Notes: generated by a model from the sequence alone, not told the origin. Shown: positions 12,043 through 23,022, counted from the stretch's first letter. The stretch: DNA of 64,000 nt from Favolaschia claudopus (GCA_037176885.1 JAWWNJ010000066.1:868001-932000), one strand, 5' to 3'. Numbers and translations: made by a program.

Positions 12043-14100
12043 CTAGTCCCCCCAAACGGCCTCAGGGTCGACCTCTCTAGGACCCTGCACCTGAGAATCG
12101 CTCACGACGCGGTTGTTTGGCTGTAATCCTGGGTGTTCGTCTCCTGGAAGGGTGACCGCTCCATTCTCTACGGCGCTTCGAGTATAGAAGTATGCGTGAA
12201 TGTAGGATGCAGCTAGTCCGAGGGGGTGGAGTGCGGTGAAAATTAAGGCTGTTATCTTTAATGGAAGGTAAGCAAAAGCCAATGAAAGGTACTTTCAACT
12301 AACAAAAACTGCCTGCGGCTTGGGACGCTGGGCCCAAATGCTGATGCAAATCCAAGTTGCTGCAACACACCAAACAATATCCCGTCGGAGTACGACAACG
12401 ATAAGGCTGATGAGATTTGTCCCGAATAACACTCCGAATCCAGGCCAGGCATATTTTTCGTAGTCGATAGGAGTGCCATCGTATACTGGGGTATACGTGA
12501 GCCCAAGATACACACTATTCCATAAATTAGAACCACTGCGAACATTGAGCTAGAAGGATACTCACAAAAGGGCAAGAGGAAACACGAGTCCAAATTGAAG
12601 CACAAAGAAGAATCGGAGGGGAGCATGGATGAGTGCCATGTCGAAAGGACGTTCCGTTGTGGGAGCATGATACGTGAGCAATGAGATGTTGGATAATAAC
12701 AGTAGAATCAGGATGATTCCTTGCACAATCGTAGCAGCGAGGAACCATTTGAACACCTACCGCGAATGTTTAACATCAATTAAATCAAGCGGAGTTAACG
12801 CACCCAAGTGACAGCCCACAGAGCCATAAGCCAATTTGCGAATACAAGCGAAAGACCTACGCCTTTCGTCAAGGTTCTCTGAGGTAGAATTCAGCATCCA
12901 TTCCATCCATGAGCAAAATCAACCCGCCTTCGTTTCAGGCTTCCTGGCGAGTACGAGCAGTCCGCAGTATCCAATTTGCATGAGATACATGACCGCGATG
13001 AAGACAGATATCACCGCGATACTTGTGGGGCGCAATGGTGGAGTGGTCCATTGTGCGGCGTTTCAACACGTCAACTGTTGACGGAGTTTTTGGGCAGCAG
13101 TTCGAACCCCCCACCCTCCTGGGAGATAACACTTTTGACACTCCTCGGCTTCACCACCACCGATTTTCCGGCCATCTGATCATCTCTCCAACTTTGTCAC
13201 TGTGTGACCAATACCAAAAACAGTCATTCCTTCCCACTTCCCACCATCACTCAGAAATCCTCGGATCACAGCTGGCAATCACCCGGCGGCCAGCACATTT
13301 CAATTTCACAGTATTGCGGTCATACTCAAACCCCCCGGACTGGGAATCCGGGCTGGTTTATCCCAGGAAAAGGGCCTGGGAGTTTCGATGGGGGCCACCA
13401 AGAGAACAGAAACATCACTGCATTGTGCCGAGAAAGGGAATTCCATCAGTCTGGATACAGGACTATGATGATGGATCAGAAGGAGGAATGGGTGGCTGGG
13501 GTGTTGGCCATCAGGAAGTCAGATTGCGCATCAGAGGCCGGGAATGATCATCAGTTTCTCATCATACTTTACTCACCAGTGCCCCCTTTGTGAGGCCTAG
13601 ACCCCCAGCTACTATTACTCACGCACATCATGTGCATACGTTCATCACTGCCTAATGTGGGCGTGATTTGCAGACTGCCGCAGATTACCAAATTATGCAC
13701 GATTACCAAATAGCTATGCAACTTCGAGTACAGAGTATGCCTACCATGTCTTAAGGGACGAAGGGCAAATAACGAGGATTCAACATCAACCGCGATACTT
13801 GGGGAAAGGGATGTCGCGAATATTTTGGTTATAGTTCCTGATCTCGAGAGTTAGTTTTTGACCAACGAAAGCGACTTTAGACCTGCTTAGAGATGGACTT
13901 GACACAGTTGCGCACACAAGAACAGTGGCGATGTTTATTAACAGCGATAGAGGGGTCAAAACCTGCAGTCTGAGCGAACGGTGAACACTTCCGGGTCCCC
14001 AGACGCGGACAAAACACGTTGAACTCACCGCACAAGGGCGAGATAATCTCTAACTGCAGGATGATTCATATCTATCGGGAGCGCGTCCATGGTGGTTGCT
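12043..14100 (-). CDS. DUF1774 multi-pass membrane protein, intron with insertion
   Basis: A fungal membrane protein of unknown function with about six hydrophobic spans. Exons in order encode MDALPIDMNHPAVRDYLALVR, LTPLSLLINIATVLVC, SIAVISVFIAVMYLMQIGYC, LLVLARKPETKA, GVGLSLVFANWLMALWAVTWV, the span WFLAATIVQGIILILLLL, and RRDIVWCVAATWICISIW, with the C-terminus ending VDPEAVWGD. The intron between SPSLS and SIAVIS now spans 13022-13882 (861 bp) because a SINE-like element lies inside it; without the element it would be 85 bp. The start is uncertain. I prefer the ATG at 14100, but the frame stays open upstream to ATGs at 14234/14237 and 14303, which would abut or overlap the SEN2 start. The DUF1774 assignment is from memory of the family's appearance. 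Confidence 0.75.
13013..13025 (+). repeat. 13-bp target-site duplication, copy 1
   Basis: The sequence accgcgatacttg is identical to 13789-13801. On the minus strand it reads CAAG/TATCGCGGT. It contains the distal 3' splice site (AG at 13023-13022) that joins the DUF1774 exon encoding SIAVIS. Confidence 0.8.
13036..13046 (+). promoter_or_regulatory. Pol III A-box-like motif
   Basis: tggtggagtgg resembles the tRNA A-box (TRGYNNARNGG-like). It lies 10 bases inside the element's left end, where Pol III would place the start of a tRNA-derived SINE. Confidence 0.5.
13100..13110 (+). promoter_or_regulatory. Pol III B-box-like motif
   Basis: gttcgaacccc closely matches the tRNA T-loop B-box core GTTCGANNCC and follows the A-box by 54 bases. 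Confidence 0.55.
13789..13801 (+). repeat. 13-bp target-site duplication, copy 2
   Basis: The second copy of accgcgatacttg. It carries the proximal copy of the DUF1774 3' splice site (AG at 13799-13798 on the minus strand), which is now a potential competitor for the distal one. Confidence 0.8.
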
Positions 14101-14235
14101 CTGTTGAAGATGGCGAGCAGGGAGAAGGCAAGGAACGAGCGACGCCATGATGAGCTAGTTAAGTACTGAACCGAGGCAAGATCGGTGACGTCGATGTGAC
14201 GGTCACGCGCGTCGCGAAAATCTTCGCGACTCATC
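14101..14235. promoter_or_regulatory. bidirectional promoter, DUF1774 / SEN2, with palindromes
   Basis: 135 bp between the preferred start codons. It holds a CRE-like TGACGTCG (14186-14193), a palindrome gtgacggtcac (14196-14206), and a perfect 8-bp inverted repeat gtcgcgaa/ttcgcgac with a 4-base loop (14211-14230). The palindrome density argues for regulatory DNA rather than coding sequence, although the DUF1774 frame is open through it. Confidence 0.5.
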
Positions 14236-15648
14236 ATGTCGCTGATCAAACCCAGCGGCCGCAAAGGCCCAATGTCGGGCAAAGCAGCTGGACGGCGCAA
14301 CAATAATAACCAAATCTACGCTCATTCCCTCCCAATAATCTTCTGGTACCCGCCTTCGACCCGCATTCGCTCAGTTCTAGGTCTACTTGGCCTTACTCTC
14401 ACCAGAGTAGAGGTTCCGCAATGTCAGGGCGTATTCGATGAAGCAACGCGTTCGGTGTGGGTGTCTAGCAGAAGTGACTCGACTATACTCTGGCGGCGCG
14501 GCTTTTTTGGCAAGGGTGATCTGTCGCGCAGTGAACCAAGTTGGTTAGCTCGTCAAGTCAATGCGCGGCGCACTGGAGGCAATCGTGAGCATGTATCCCG
14601 TTTCTCGTATTCTATAGATCAACACCGACCTGTAGGTCTAACCTCCGAGGAAATGACCGCAAAACGTCGCGCTGAGCGAAAGCAATTCAAGATCGACCGC
14701 GCGCGAGCTATCGCAGCTGTGGCCGCCGAAGCAGAGGCTCTCTTCGAGACTGAAGGTCGCGTAACTGTCCCCGCACTTTCTGGCCCCGCCATCCCCTCAG
14801 CCGCAACCTGGAAACCCGCCGCGCCAGAAGCCCCCCCAGAAACGCCGGTCACACCGCAAGAAGAAACACCTCCAGAGGACGAAGAACCGCAAGAAGACTT
14901 GGAACATCTTCAGCTCACCCTCCCCGAAGCTTTCTTTCTCCTCTGGAATCTAGACTGCCTGGCAGTCGAGGACCCTCTTACGGTAGCTCAAATCGAATAC
15001 CGCGCCATCCATGTCATTTCTTATTCAACGCACAGAATGAATTAATGAGCATTCAACAACTATGGATATCCTTTCAAGCAGCACACTTGAACCCTCCGCT
15101 CTTCGTATCTCCCAGACCCACACCAGCCTTGCAATTTGACAATCCGTTCATCATAAATTATATCGTATACCACCACTACCGTTCCTTGGGCTGGGTAGTA
15201 CGAGGCGGCATCAAATTCTGCGTCGATTATATGCTCTATAAGCGTGGCCCCGTGTTCAACCATGCAGAGTAAACCCTCTTATTCGGTCAATAATTTCAGC
15301 GCTCAATCTAACACGCTCAGGTTTTCCGTTGTGGTCTGCCCCGTTTACGAAGATCCGGCCGACCAGGAAGCATCTACCGTCGATCTACACCATGCTTCGC
15401 CTTTCTCGTGGGCCTGGCTGAGCACAATCAATCGAGTGAACACTCAGGTCTACAAGGTTCGTTTGATCGTCTTTTCCCTAATATGTCTCCCTCTAACGAG
15501 GCAACAGACCTTAATTCTGGCCTACGTTACGATTCGCGCTCGCTCGCGAGTGTCCGTCGATGTCCTCCAGTCTCCCGCGTGCCTACAACACTACTCAATC
15601 CGCGAGGTGACCGTCCGACGCTTCATTCCCGCCCGGATGCGGGATTGA
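14236..15648 (+). CDS. SEN2: tRNA-splicing endonuclease subunit Sen2
   Basis: A catalytic subunit of the tRNA intron endonuclease, expected to cut the 5' splice site of pre-tRNA. The N-terminal part contains NNQIYAHSLPIIF, GVFDEATRSVWV and GFFGKGDLSRSEPSW, typical of Sen2. A basic linker TAKRRAERKQFKIDRARAIA and a Pro/Glu-rich region follow. The C-terminal nuclease domain has YHHYRSLGWVVRGGIKF, then DYMLYKRGPVFNHAEF with the catalytic Tyr and His. The exon end NTQVYK joined to TLILAYVTI supplies the catalytic Lys. Introns are inferred before NELMSIQQLW, before FSVVVCPVY and before TLILAYV. The protein ends RFIPARMRD. Confidence 0.93.
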
Positions 15649-15996
15649 ATTACTTACATGTATCAATGCAAGCAGCACAATCTGGTCATCATCATATCTT
15701 GTTCATATGAATGTACGCAAAACCATACATTGTACCACCACCTCCCCAATCTTGTGCCAACTGTCTTGGGCAATCATACATAATGCATGGGACCATGTAT
15801 AGAAGAATGAGCGTCGATTGAATACAGATATGATATTTTACGGCCATGCAATTGTTGAAGTGCGCGCCTCCATGAAAAGAAGAGGGATACAAGTGGCAGG
15901 AGAGAGATGCAGAAAAGTTAGATGTGGGCGGAAAAATATAACCTGGAAGTGAAGAAACCGAGGGGGAAGGCCTGCTGCTGCTGTCGTCTGTCTATG
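15649..15996. other. convergent 3' region, no gene
   Basis: 348 bp between the SEN2 stop and the THP3 stop. It should contain both 3' UTRs. I see no gene or clear repeat. Confidence 0.4.
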
Positions 15997-17653
15997 TCAT
16001 ATTGCACCTTTGATGGCCACCTTGCGGTATTTCGTTTCGAAGATCTGATTCAGCTGGGTGCCCGCAGGCTTGCAGTCCAGCGTCTTCTGGTCGTCAGGGC
16101 TGCCGGGGTTCGTGAAAATGGCGGCAGAGTGGTCGGCTAGGAATTCGCGCGCTTGTTCTAGGCCGTCAAAGGCTAGTTCTTGATGGATGAAAGAAAGTGG
16201 GATCGATTTATATCTGCCTCGTTGAATCAGCAAGCGTACAAACAGGCGACCCTGAAGTGAATACTGGGAATACTGACGCTTTGGTGATCACCATGAGGGC
16301 CTTGGCTCGTTCGCGAGCAACGAAATGATCCATGATATACGCGCCCATGTTTGGCGAAGAGGAGTACAATGCAAACAGCGCATGATAGTTTCCCATGGCC
16401 AGTGCCCGCTGTACTTGAAGAGCATGCAGTACTGCAGGGTCTGCCTTCTGCTTAGGTGTTAGTTGACCTACATATAAATTCAACTCTGTACAAGCCAACA
16501 TCAATTCATGGTGGCAGCTACAGAGTCAAATTTCACCCACCCGACATATTGCGGCCATGCAAAAGCATCAGAATACGATATGCGGTGAATTCTTCGACTC
16601 TGCCAGGGATACCAAGTTCATATAGCGTCTTCAGAGTCGCCTGACATTGGTTGTATTCGACCATATCGCCCTGCAAGAAAAGTGAAGCCAGTCAAAGTAC
16701 AATAGACAGACCTGCTTACACATTCCAATGCAATCCGACCATGTATTTCATACACTTGAACCGTGAAGTCGTTCTTGATACGTTGTACCTGACGAGGGAA
16801 CTGATGCCTATAACATGGAAAGGGTGATAGAAACGACGCACTGTCAGATCCTGCCGTAGACTCTTAAACTGACTACATATCCAGTTATATGGTGTTCGTT
16901 CACGAAACCGCTTCTTTAGTTCAAGTAGAGTTTGTTGAAGGATGGGATAAGGGCGTATCTGTTCGGGTTTTGGTTCCTAGTGCACAACTCAGTCAGAATT
17001 GTCTTGTCTCTTGGGACAAGGTCACCCGTACTGTTGTTAACCGAAGATAATCTTTGAATATCTCCTGCGACGTCCCCACGATTGTATACCGGTCCCAATC
17101 CATGACGTTCTAGCCTCGGCACCTCAGCACAACCCCGAAATCGAAAGATACACCACACACCGGATCCGCCTCTGGATCATCTGATTGCCCAAACGGCGAC
17201 GTCGACCGTGAGTTGGCGAAGAGATGGGAATGACTGTGATTCGCCTTGAGAGAAGCAAGGCTACCCAGTCTTGACGTCGACGACTTTTCCCGCTCAATCT
17301 CATGCTCCCGCTGGAACCTTTGCGCGCGTTTATCCAGGGCCGCTCGATCATTGGGGTCAAACGAGGTTGTCGCTCCATTATTTTTCAATGCCTTCTTCAC
17401 TTTCTTCGTTGCGGGCGAGTGTTCATTGCTGCAAATCCACCAATGTAAAGACGGAGCAAAGCAACACGTGAGACCGAGTAACATACTTTTTGCGCTTTAA
17501 ATTCGTGTTGTTAAATTGTGGCGTAGGTTGAGGCATTAAGGCTTTCAGTTGCACGCCAGCCCAGTCGGTCGTCCAGAGCGTATGAGCCGCAAAAGCGTCT
17601 GCAATCACCTGTCGTAGTTCAGCTTGTGCTTCCGTTCTATTCGTATCTGTCAT
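15997..17653 (-). CDS. THP3: SAC3/GANP-family protein, THP3/LENG8 type
   Basis: A PCI-like SAC3/GANP protein; the yeast member Thp3 acts with Csn12 in transcription elongation and mRNA processing. Start MTDTNRTEAQAELRQVIAD. A region of basic and low-complexity segments (ATKKVKKALKNNGA, FDPNDRAALDKRAQRFQREHE) is typical of LENG8 homologues. The core follows with a conserved Arg/Tyr-rich entry around LDWDRYTIVG, then the helical repeats LNLYVGQLTPKQKADPAVLH, ALQVQRALAMGNYHALFALY and PNMGAYIMDHFVARERAKAL. The C-terminus is YKSIPLSFIHQELAFDGL with FETKYRKVAIKGAI at the end. Many short introns split the core. It lies tail-to-tail with SEN2, an RNA-processing enzyme; that may be coincidence. Confidence 0.88.
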
Positions 17654-17895
17654 TTGTCCCAGACATTTCGCAACCCAGTCCCTAGCAGCAATTCAAGGGT
17701 GAGATAGATAGCCAGAGGCGGCAGTATTACTGCTCGCACTTGAGTTGTGGCGGCCATGATTCGGCGGACATGTTGCAAGTTCGGGAACAAGAGTGTAAAC
17801 AACACACGCAAATAACCCAGAAAAATATTTGACAACGAAAATTAAAATTTTTATTGTACTCGTGCTACGCGGAAAAGAACAATGGGTCCCCTCCT

Positions 17896-19203
17896 CTAAT
17901 GCTTCTTGTCTACGGGCGGGTCGTATACTGTGCAGTTTGGTGAGTTGTGGGCACTCAAATGAGAAACATTCACGAAACATACAGATTTTCCTGTTCTTGA
18001 TCGGAGTCCATTTGAAGCGCTTGACATACAGACTGAGTAGCGTCAGTGTTGAGAACAGAATGACAGCCTTGATTCCGTTCTTTTTCCTGTCATCGTGCTC
18101 CGGCTCAGCAGCCCAGTGGAGGAAAGTAACAACGTCCTTGGCCATTTGCGAAGTAGTAGCAGGGGTGCCTGACACGTTTATGGATACCAATGATCAGAAA
18201 AAGAAGGAAACAACTCACCATCCTCATACTCGACCAAGCCGTCGAACAAGACACGCGCCATGCCAATAGCTCCACCAGGGAAGAAAGGGTTGTAGTTCAT
18301 CCCTTCACGGACTTCAACACCAGCCGGAGGATCGACATAGCCAGTAATGAGGGCGTAGACATAGTTCTACGGCATGAGGGCGTGAGTTTCTGAGCGGAAG
18401 AAAACACAATTTAACGCACAGCACCACCGTGACGAGCCTTGACGATCAGACTCAAATCTGGAGGCAACGCGCCAGCATTGCCAGCTCGGGCAGCCTCTTC
18501 ATTAGGATAGGGACCGGGCAGGTAGTCGGCAATTTTTCCTGGACGCATGAACATCTCTCCCTGATCGTCGGGGCCGTCCTGATATTCAACCTCCTCCGCC
18601 ATAGCGCGAGCCTCGTCGACGGTGTGGGAGACACCAACAAAGTTACGCCATGCAATACGGTCGAGGGAGTGGCACGCTGCGCAGACCTCGCGGTAGACCT
18701 GATAACCTCTGCGGATGCTGAAAAGGTAAAACAGGAAATTTGAGCGCGTATTAGGCTGTAACAACGAAAAGTTACCTGGCGTGATCAAACGTATCAATAA
18801 GGCCAGCGTGCGGCCAGGGGTAGTCCGGAGGGTGAAGACCTTCTTCGCTGGCGTGGCTGGCGTGGACTTGCCCGAGGAAAGGGAGGGAACCGTAGAGATG
18901 GGTATACCAGGCTACCGAACCAGCAGTGAAGAGTGATACCGACGCAAGGGTGAGGCGGGAATTCAGGAACGACTACACTGGTGGTTAGAGTCCACGAATG
19001 TACGGTTCAAAAACGAGTTGACCTCGAAGGCGGAAGAAGAGGATGCGGTGGATGCATTCCGGACCTGTAGGTGGACTGAGTTGGTGGCAAAACCGCGCAC
19101 AAAACGCAAGATAATTTACCGCAAATGCGCGAGGGATAGATAGAGGATTTTTACGGCGTAAGGCAGACAAGGCAGGGCCCTTGCTCAACTGCCTGGCCAG
19201 CAT
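17896..19203 (-). CDS. CYT1: cytochrome c1, complex III
   Basis: The haem subunit of the mitochondrial bc1 complex that passes electrons to cytochrome c. The start [18 protein letters not shown] is an Arg-rich presequence for import. A hydrophobic sorting segment ([17 protein letters not shown]) follows. The haem-binding motif is in [19 protein letters not shown]. Later motifs are [39 protein letters not shown] and [10 protein letters not shown] with the axial Met. The C-terminal anchor [20 protein letters not shown] ends through a last short exon as [11 protein letters not shown]. Several short introns. It reads in the same direction as THP3, 242 bp away. Confidence 0.95.
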
Positions 19204-19418
19204 TTTCGACGACCAAAGAGGTGGGACAGAAACAAGTGTGACCGACTCTGATGCGGGTGTCACATAGGTCCCGACTTTCAGCGAACGAATCACAAATCGT
19301 CGGTTTTTGAACTCAAGTATATTCACAGAAATCGAATAGGATGGTCATAAAAAATGGGAGATGGTCCAGGTATGTAGTAACAAGCCGTGCGTCGCATACA
19401 TTATCCAACGATTCACTC

Positions 19419-20022
19419 TCAGAACAAGCACTCGCAGATTTCTGTAAGAAATTTAAATCAGTCGCCTGGCAAGACCCGCTCGACAATAAAACCAGCCCAC
19501 CTTCTGCGCAGCAACACAGACACATTCCCGCTAAGCAGGCCATGCACCCTCCTCCACCGCCGCTAGATTGTTGTTGTGGCTGTTGTCTACGAACAAAGGC
19601 GCATTAGCATCAACAGCTGCAATTCCCATACAGCAAAATCGCGGCATACACGTAGATAGTTTGCGGAGGGGGATTGGGCTGGTATCCCTGCTGAGGATAC
19701 CCCTGTCCATACTGCTGCTGCTGCTGCTGACCATAGCCTCCCTGCTGGTACGAGTTTGGGGGTTGCTGAACAGGAATCAGAGATGTGGGGCGGCTGGCGC
19801 ATCGACAGTTATGGAACCGACCTGAGGATAGTAACCTCCCTGGCCACCTAATAGAGATACAGTGTTAGCCTGTGAAACACATTACTTGGAAGTAACTGCT
19901 GCCAAAAGAGGCACGCAATTTGGCGCCCAAAGGTGTGACACATGCTACACACCTGGTGGAGGATAGTATTGCTGCTGCTGCTGTGGCTGCTGCTGTCCCT
20001 TATAATAATCGTTGGCGGACAT
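19419..20022 (-). CDS. Q-rich CYSTM-type membrane protein
   Basis: A short protein. The N-terminus is MSANDYYKGQQQPQQQQQYY followed by Pro/Gly/Gln/Tyr-rich repeats (QQGGYGQQQQQQYGQGYPQQ). The C-terminus is a Cys-rich membrane segment: GGGGGCMACLAGMCLCCC then AEEICECLF and a stop. This is the CYSTM arrangement of yeast and plant stress-related proteins thought to sit at the plasma membrane; the exact function is unknown. At least three introns are inferred, and the last splice (GAAG to AAATCTGCG) restores the family-like ending AEEICECLF. The CAG runs encode the Gln tracts and may vary in length. Confidence 0.82.
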
Positions 20023-20444
20023 CGTCGGAAAGGGCGTGAAGGGGTTGAGTGGATGGGAGGGCTCAAACTGCTGGCTCTGCAGCAGTTATAAAGGGAAAGG
20101 CCGACAGACTTTCCTCAGCCACGTGCCGCGGCACAACTCGCGCGCAGTCTTGCGAGGCTGTGCTCGGATCTGAACTCGACGGTCTTCGTGCGAGAAATTG
20201 GTCAAAATGTCCCTCAAAGCTGCTGTTCGCATCCCGGACTCCATGTCCGATGTCCTCAAACTGTGCTCGAGGCTGTAGAGGGCAGTGTGGACCGCAGCTG
20301 GCCGCAGCCAGGCGAAAAATTAATTAATAATTGCTAGAACGAATCTGGGTATGTACTAAGTAATATGCATTATAGACACGAACGAAGTAGTAGTGGGGAG
20401 TCCGATCCAATAAGGATATTGTGGTTCGTAACAGGCGAAAAGCA
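20023..20444. other. intergenic, promoter of CYSTM gene
   Basis: 422 bp between the velvet stop and the CYSTM start, both genes leftward. An AT-rich aaattaattaataattg stretch lies near 20318. The open frame at 20049-20327 resembles nothing and I do not call it. Confidence 0.4.
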
Positions 20445-21436
20445 CTACGGCTGTAAGGAAAACATCCGAGCGCCTTGTCGGATAAATGCCTGCGTGAGTC
20501 GTGTTTGAGCTGGAGAATTAGAATGAGTCACGTCTTGAGCGCTTAAACAAGCAAAGCACAAACGAGCTGCGGTATATTCATGATAGGGAAGAACATCGAA
20601 CACGCTAGATTGCGCCTGAGCCAACGTCGTCCCTTGTTCAGCAATCCCGGACGAATCAGGGCTACGCGGAAAACTGAAAATGAGTTATAGAACAGTGGAA
20701 CACAGAAACTGTGGGGACATGGCAAGGACTCGCCTGCTGATTTTTACAAGTGTTATGCCAAGTTGGAAGCGACCCCGCCAACGAATGCTGACATCGGGGA
20801 AGATGAAGAAGAGACCCATGTTGCCGTTCTGGTCCTCTAGATGATGCACAGATGATACGAGATTACCGTATAAAATCGGTTCCGGGGCTCTGGCTCTCTG
20901 TCCAGCGGTCGGGGAGCCCATGTCCAGAGGCGTCCCGTTCTCGGCGAAGAGCGAAAGATGAGCGATAAGGAAGGGAAGCTCTTCCTGACTGGAAAAATCG
21001 TCAGCCTTTGAATCGAGGGAATTGCATGGCCAACATACGGTACAATCGAGTTACCATTAGGATCGCGTACCGTGAGCTGAGCGACCATCGGCGGTGTCAA
21101 GGGAAGGCGAGAAAGGGTGGCGTATCCGAATTCCGCAGTTTTTTGTGGGTGTTGGACAACATTGAGCTGATAGGACCTCCTGCAGAACCGGGTCAACTCG
21201 GCGTCATTCAAGAAGGAAAATAGACGCGGAACTTACCGATTGCGAGGATTAGCGAGAAGAGTGGATACCTGAACTCGAGGATGGGAGCGGAGCTGGGCCC
21301 GATGCGTCGGGTATTCAGTGATGCTGCTTTGAGTGCTGTTGGTAGGCGAGCTGCGGCTCGAGTTTGACCCATTGGAGCCAAATGCAGTCGAGGAACCAGT
21401 CTGAGGCGTCGATCGTCCACTGCTTGTTTCAAGCAT
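20445..21436 (-). CDS. velvet-domain regulator
   Basis: A member of the fungal velvet family of transcription regulators that couple development with secondary metabolism. The velvet domain starts in YQLNVVQHPQKTAEFGYA. It continues RLPLTPPMVAQLTVRD and SLFAENGTPLDMGSPTAGQ, then ILYGNLVSSVHHLEDQNGN, and MGLFFIFPDVSIRWRGRF joined to QLGITLVKI. The C-terminal tail has SSVFDVLPYHEYTAAR and TRLTQAFIRQGARMF and ends SLQP. The N-terminus is Ser/Thr-rich (LETSSGRSTPQTGSS). The start is uncertain: I use the ATG at 21436, but the frame continues upstream to other Met codons as far as 21667. Which velvet class it belongs to I cannot decide. Confidence 0.82.
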
Positions 21437-22067
21437 GCATACCGAGTCATGTCCTGAATTAGAGTTTATACAACTCGAGAATGTGGTCGTAAAGTTTAAA
21501 CGAATGAGAGTTTGCGAGGTTTGCACATGATGTGTACTCCTCATTTTCGTGATGGAACGCTTCGGGAAAAGAAAACTCTGATCAGGGACAGTCAGGAGAT
21601 TCAGAAGAATATACGAAAAAGAGAAAGGCTCCGACCTTTGGATTGTGGCCGTAACGGGGTCGTGCACGTCGCCGGTTTGGATTCAATGTTATATATCTCC
21701 GCCCCCGCACACCAGCTGTGAAAGAATCAGTCGACATGATTGACCACCACCGCGCCCACAGGCGGAGACTGCCAACGGCTTTAACAGCAGGAGTAAGACT
21801 GGGAGCGGATATGAATGTCAGGGATGGGATATCATTTATACATTTAGCGTTGGCAACACAGCGTCAGCGTGAATTCTGGAAAAATGCCCAATCACCGCCT
21901 CGATAGGTATACGTTGGCGGCCAGAGATCCACCGGTGAGAAGGTCTGCTCAGATCATACCAGTCAAAACAGTTTCGGGCGAAGGCGTGTTTGAAATAGGC
22001 TGGCTGTCTTAATGAGGCGAGAAGATCCAGAGTAAGGGGATTATGTTTAAATACAGGCCGAAAGTGA
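21437..22067. other. intergenic, velvet promoter and TIM23 3' end
   Basis: About 630 bp with no supported gene. It should contain the velvet gene's promoter, possibly part of its N-terminus, and the TIM23 3' UTR. A short open frame at 21718-21906 has no family resemblance. Confidence 0.4.
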
Positions 22068-23022
22068 TCAAACGTTCTTTTTCACATAACTCCAGATCCC
22101 CGCCACGCCTGACATGAATGTCGCCGCAGCGAGCGCAGGTTTTACACCGGCTGATGGCGGTTATTTATCAGGACGGCATAAAAAACCCAGGAGGGAGGAA
22201 GAATCGCACCGGTAGATTTGTATAAAGCCCCTGTTATGCCTCCAGCACTCATACTACCGATAGTATCGTGTTTACCGCGCAAAGCATCGATCGTGGAATT
22301 AACTCCATTGTATACCAGGGCTGTACAAAAAGGTGGAACGAGTCAGAAATGCTGACGAGGAGATGGGAATGTAATATACGGACCGAGAACACCAGCCGAG
22401 TTTCCAATAAACGTCCCTCGCCTAGTCACGGAATTGAGGACACTGTTGATCCTTAACCGCGTATTTGACACTGCCAGAGGCCTGGTAGCGCCTTCACGTA
22501 CGCCCCACGCGCCGCCAATAGCCAGCCCTTGGAGAAACATTTGAGCATGTGACGAGCAAAGAACAATAAGAGCTCGACTAAAGAGGGGATGGCCGAGATG
22601 AAGAGATAAGGTGCGAGGGGCGTGAGAGGGCGTAAGCGAGTCCGGGAGCACGCCATGTATCAAAAGTAGTAATTTGAAAGAGATCTCGACGTACCACTGA
22701 GATACATGGTACCCGTTCCATAGCACAGATCATCACTCCACCCCCTCGATGGAATGGCGGTATGGGCCCCGGGAAGGTCATTGGTTTTGTCATCCTCTAG
22801 AAGCAGGTAATCTAATTTGTCTCCAAGCTCTGCGAGGGGGTGCAACTTGGCAGGATCATAGGCACCCATGAGAAGTTCTGAAGCGGTAGCAACATGGTCG
22901 ACGCCAGCAGAGGAAGAGTCTCTAGAGAACGTCGCCGAGCGCAGATAGTCTGTAGGGTTCGACGACGAGGACGACGACGACGAAGCACTCGGCTGAGGCT
23001 GACCCTCGCTTTTAGACGCCAT
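22068..23022 (-). CDS. TIM23: mitochondrial import inner membrane translocase Tim23
   Basis: The channel-forming subunit of the TIM23 presequence translocase. The N-terminus MASKSEGQPQPSASSSSSSS is Ser-rich, followed by YDPAKLHPLAELGDKLDYLL in the intermembrane-space part. The membrane domain starts DDLCYGTGTMYLSG, then GGAWGVREGATRP, LRINSVLNSVTRRG and IGNSAGVLG. The last exon encodes SAGVKPALAAATFMSGVAGI and ends WSYVKKNV. The fit to Tim17/22/23 proteins, including the Gly-rich spans, is strong. Several introns. It is divergent from a predicted mitochondrial TPR protein across only 77 bp. Confidence 0.93.

Larger units (their letters stand above)
13026..13788 (+). mobile_element. SINE-like tRNA-derived insertion
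   Basis: This 763-bp segment is bounded by perfect 13-bp direct repeats and interrupts a DUF1774 intron in antisense orientation. Ten bases from its left end is an A-box-like tggtggagtgg (13036-13046), and 54 bases further is a B-box-like gttcgaacccc (13100-13110). That is the order and approximate spacing of a tRNA-type Pol III promoter. No terminal inverted repeats, LTRs or poly-A tail are seen. The direct-repeat length fits target-primed reverse transcription. At 763 bp it is long for a SINE, so it may be a composite or a SINE with a long unrelated body. Two overlapping open frames inside (about 13023-13547 and 13204-13593) resemble no protein. Confidence 0.65.

Noticed and set aside
13023..13593. 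Two overlapping open frames inside the inserted element
   Set aside because: The first begins at a TTG, they overlap each other and resemble no transposase, reverse transcriptase or other protein.
13026..13788. Insert read as a solo LTR (it begins TG and ends CA)
   Set aside because: LTR integrases make 4-6 bp duplications. Here the flanks match only as a full 13-bp repeat; the 5 bases next to each end (acttg and accgc) differ.
20049..20327. Plus-strand open frame upstream of the CYSTM gene
   Set aside because: Low information content and no motif; more likely promoter DNA.
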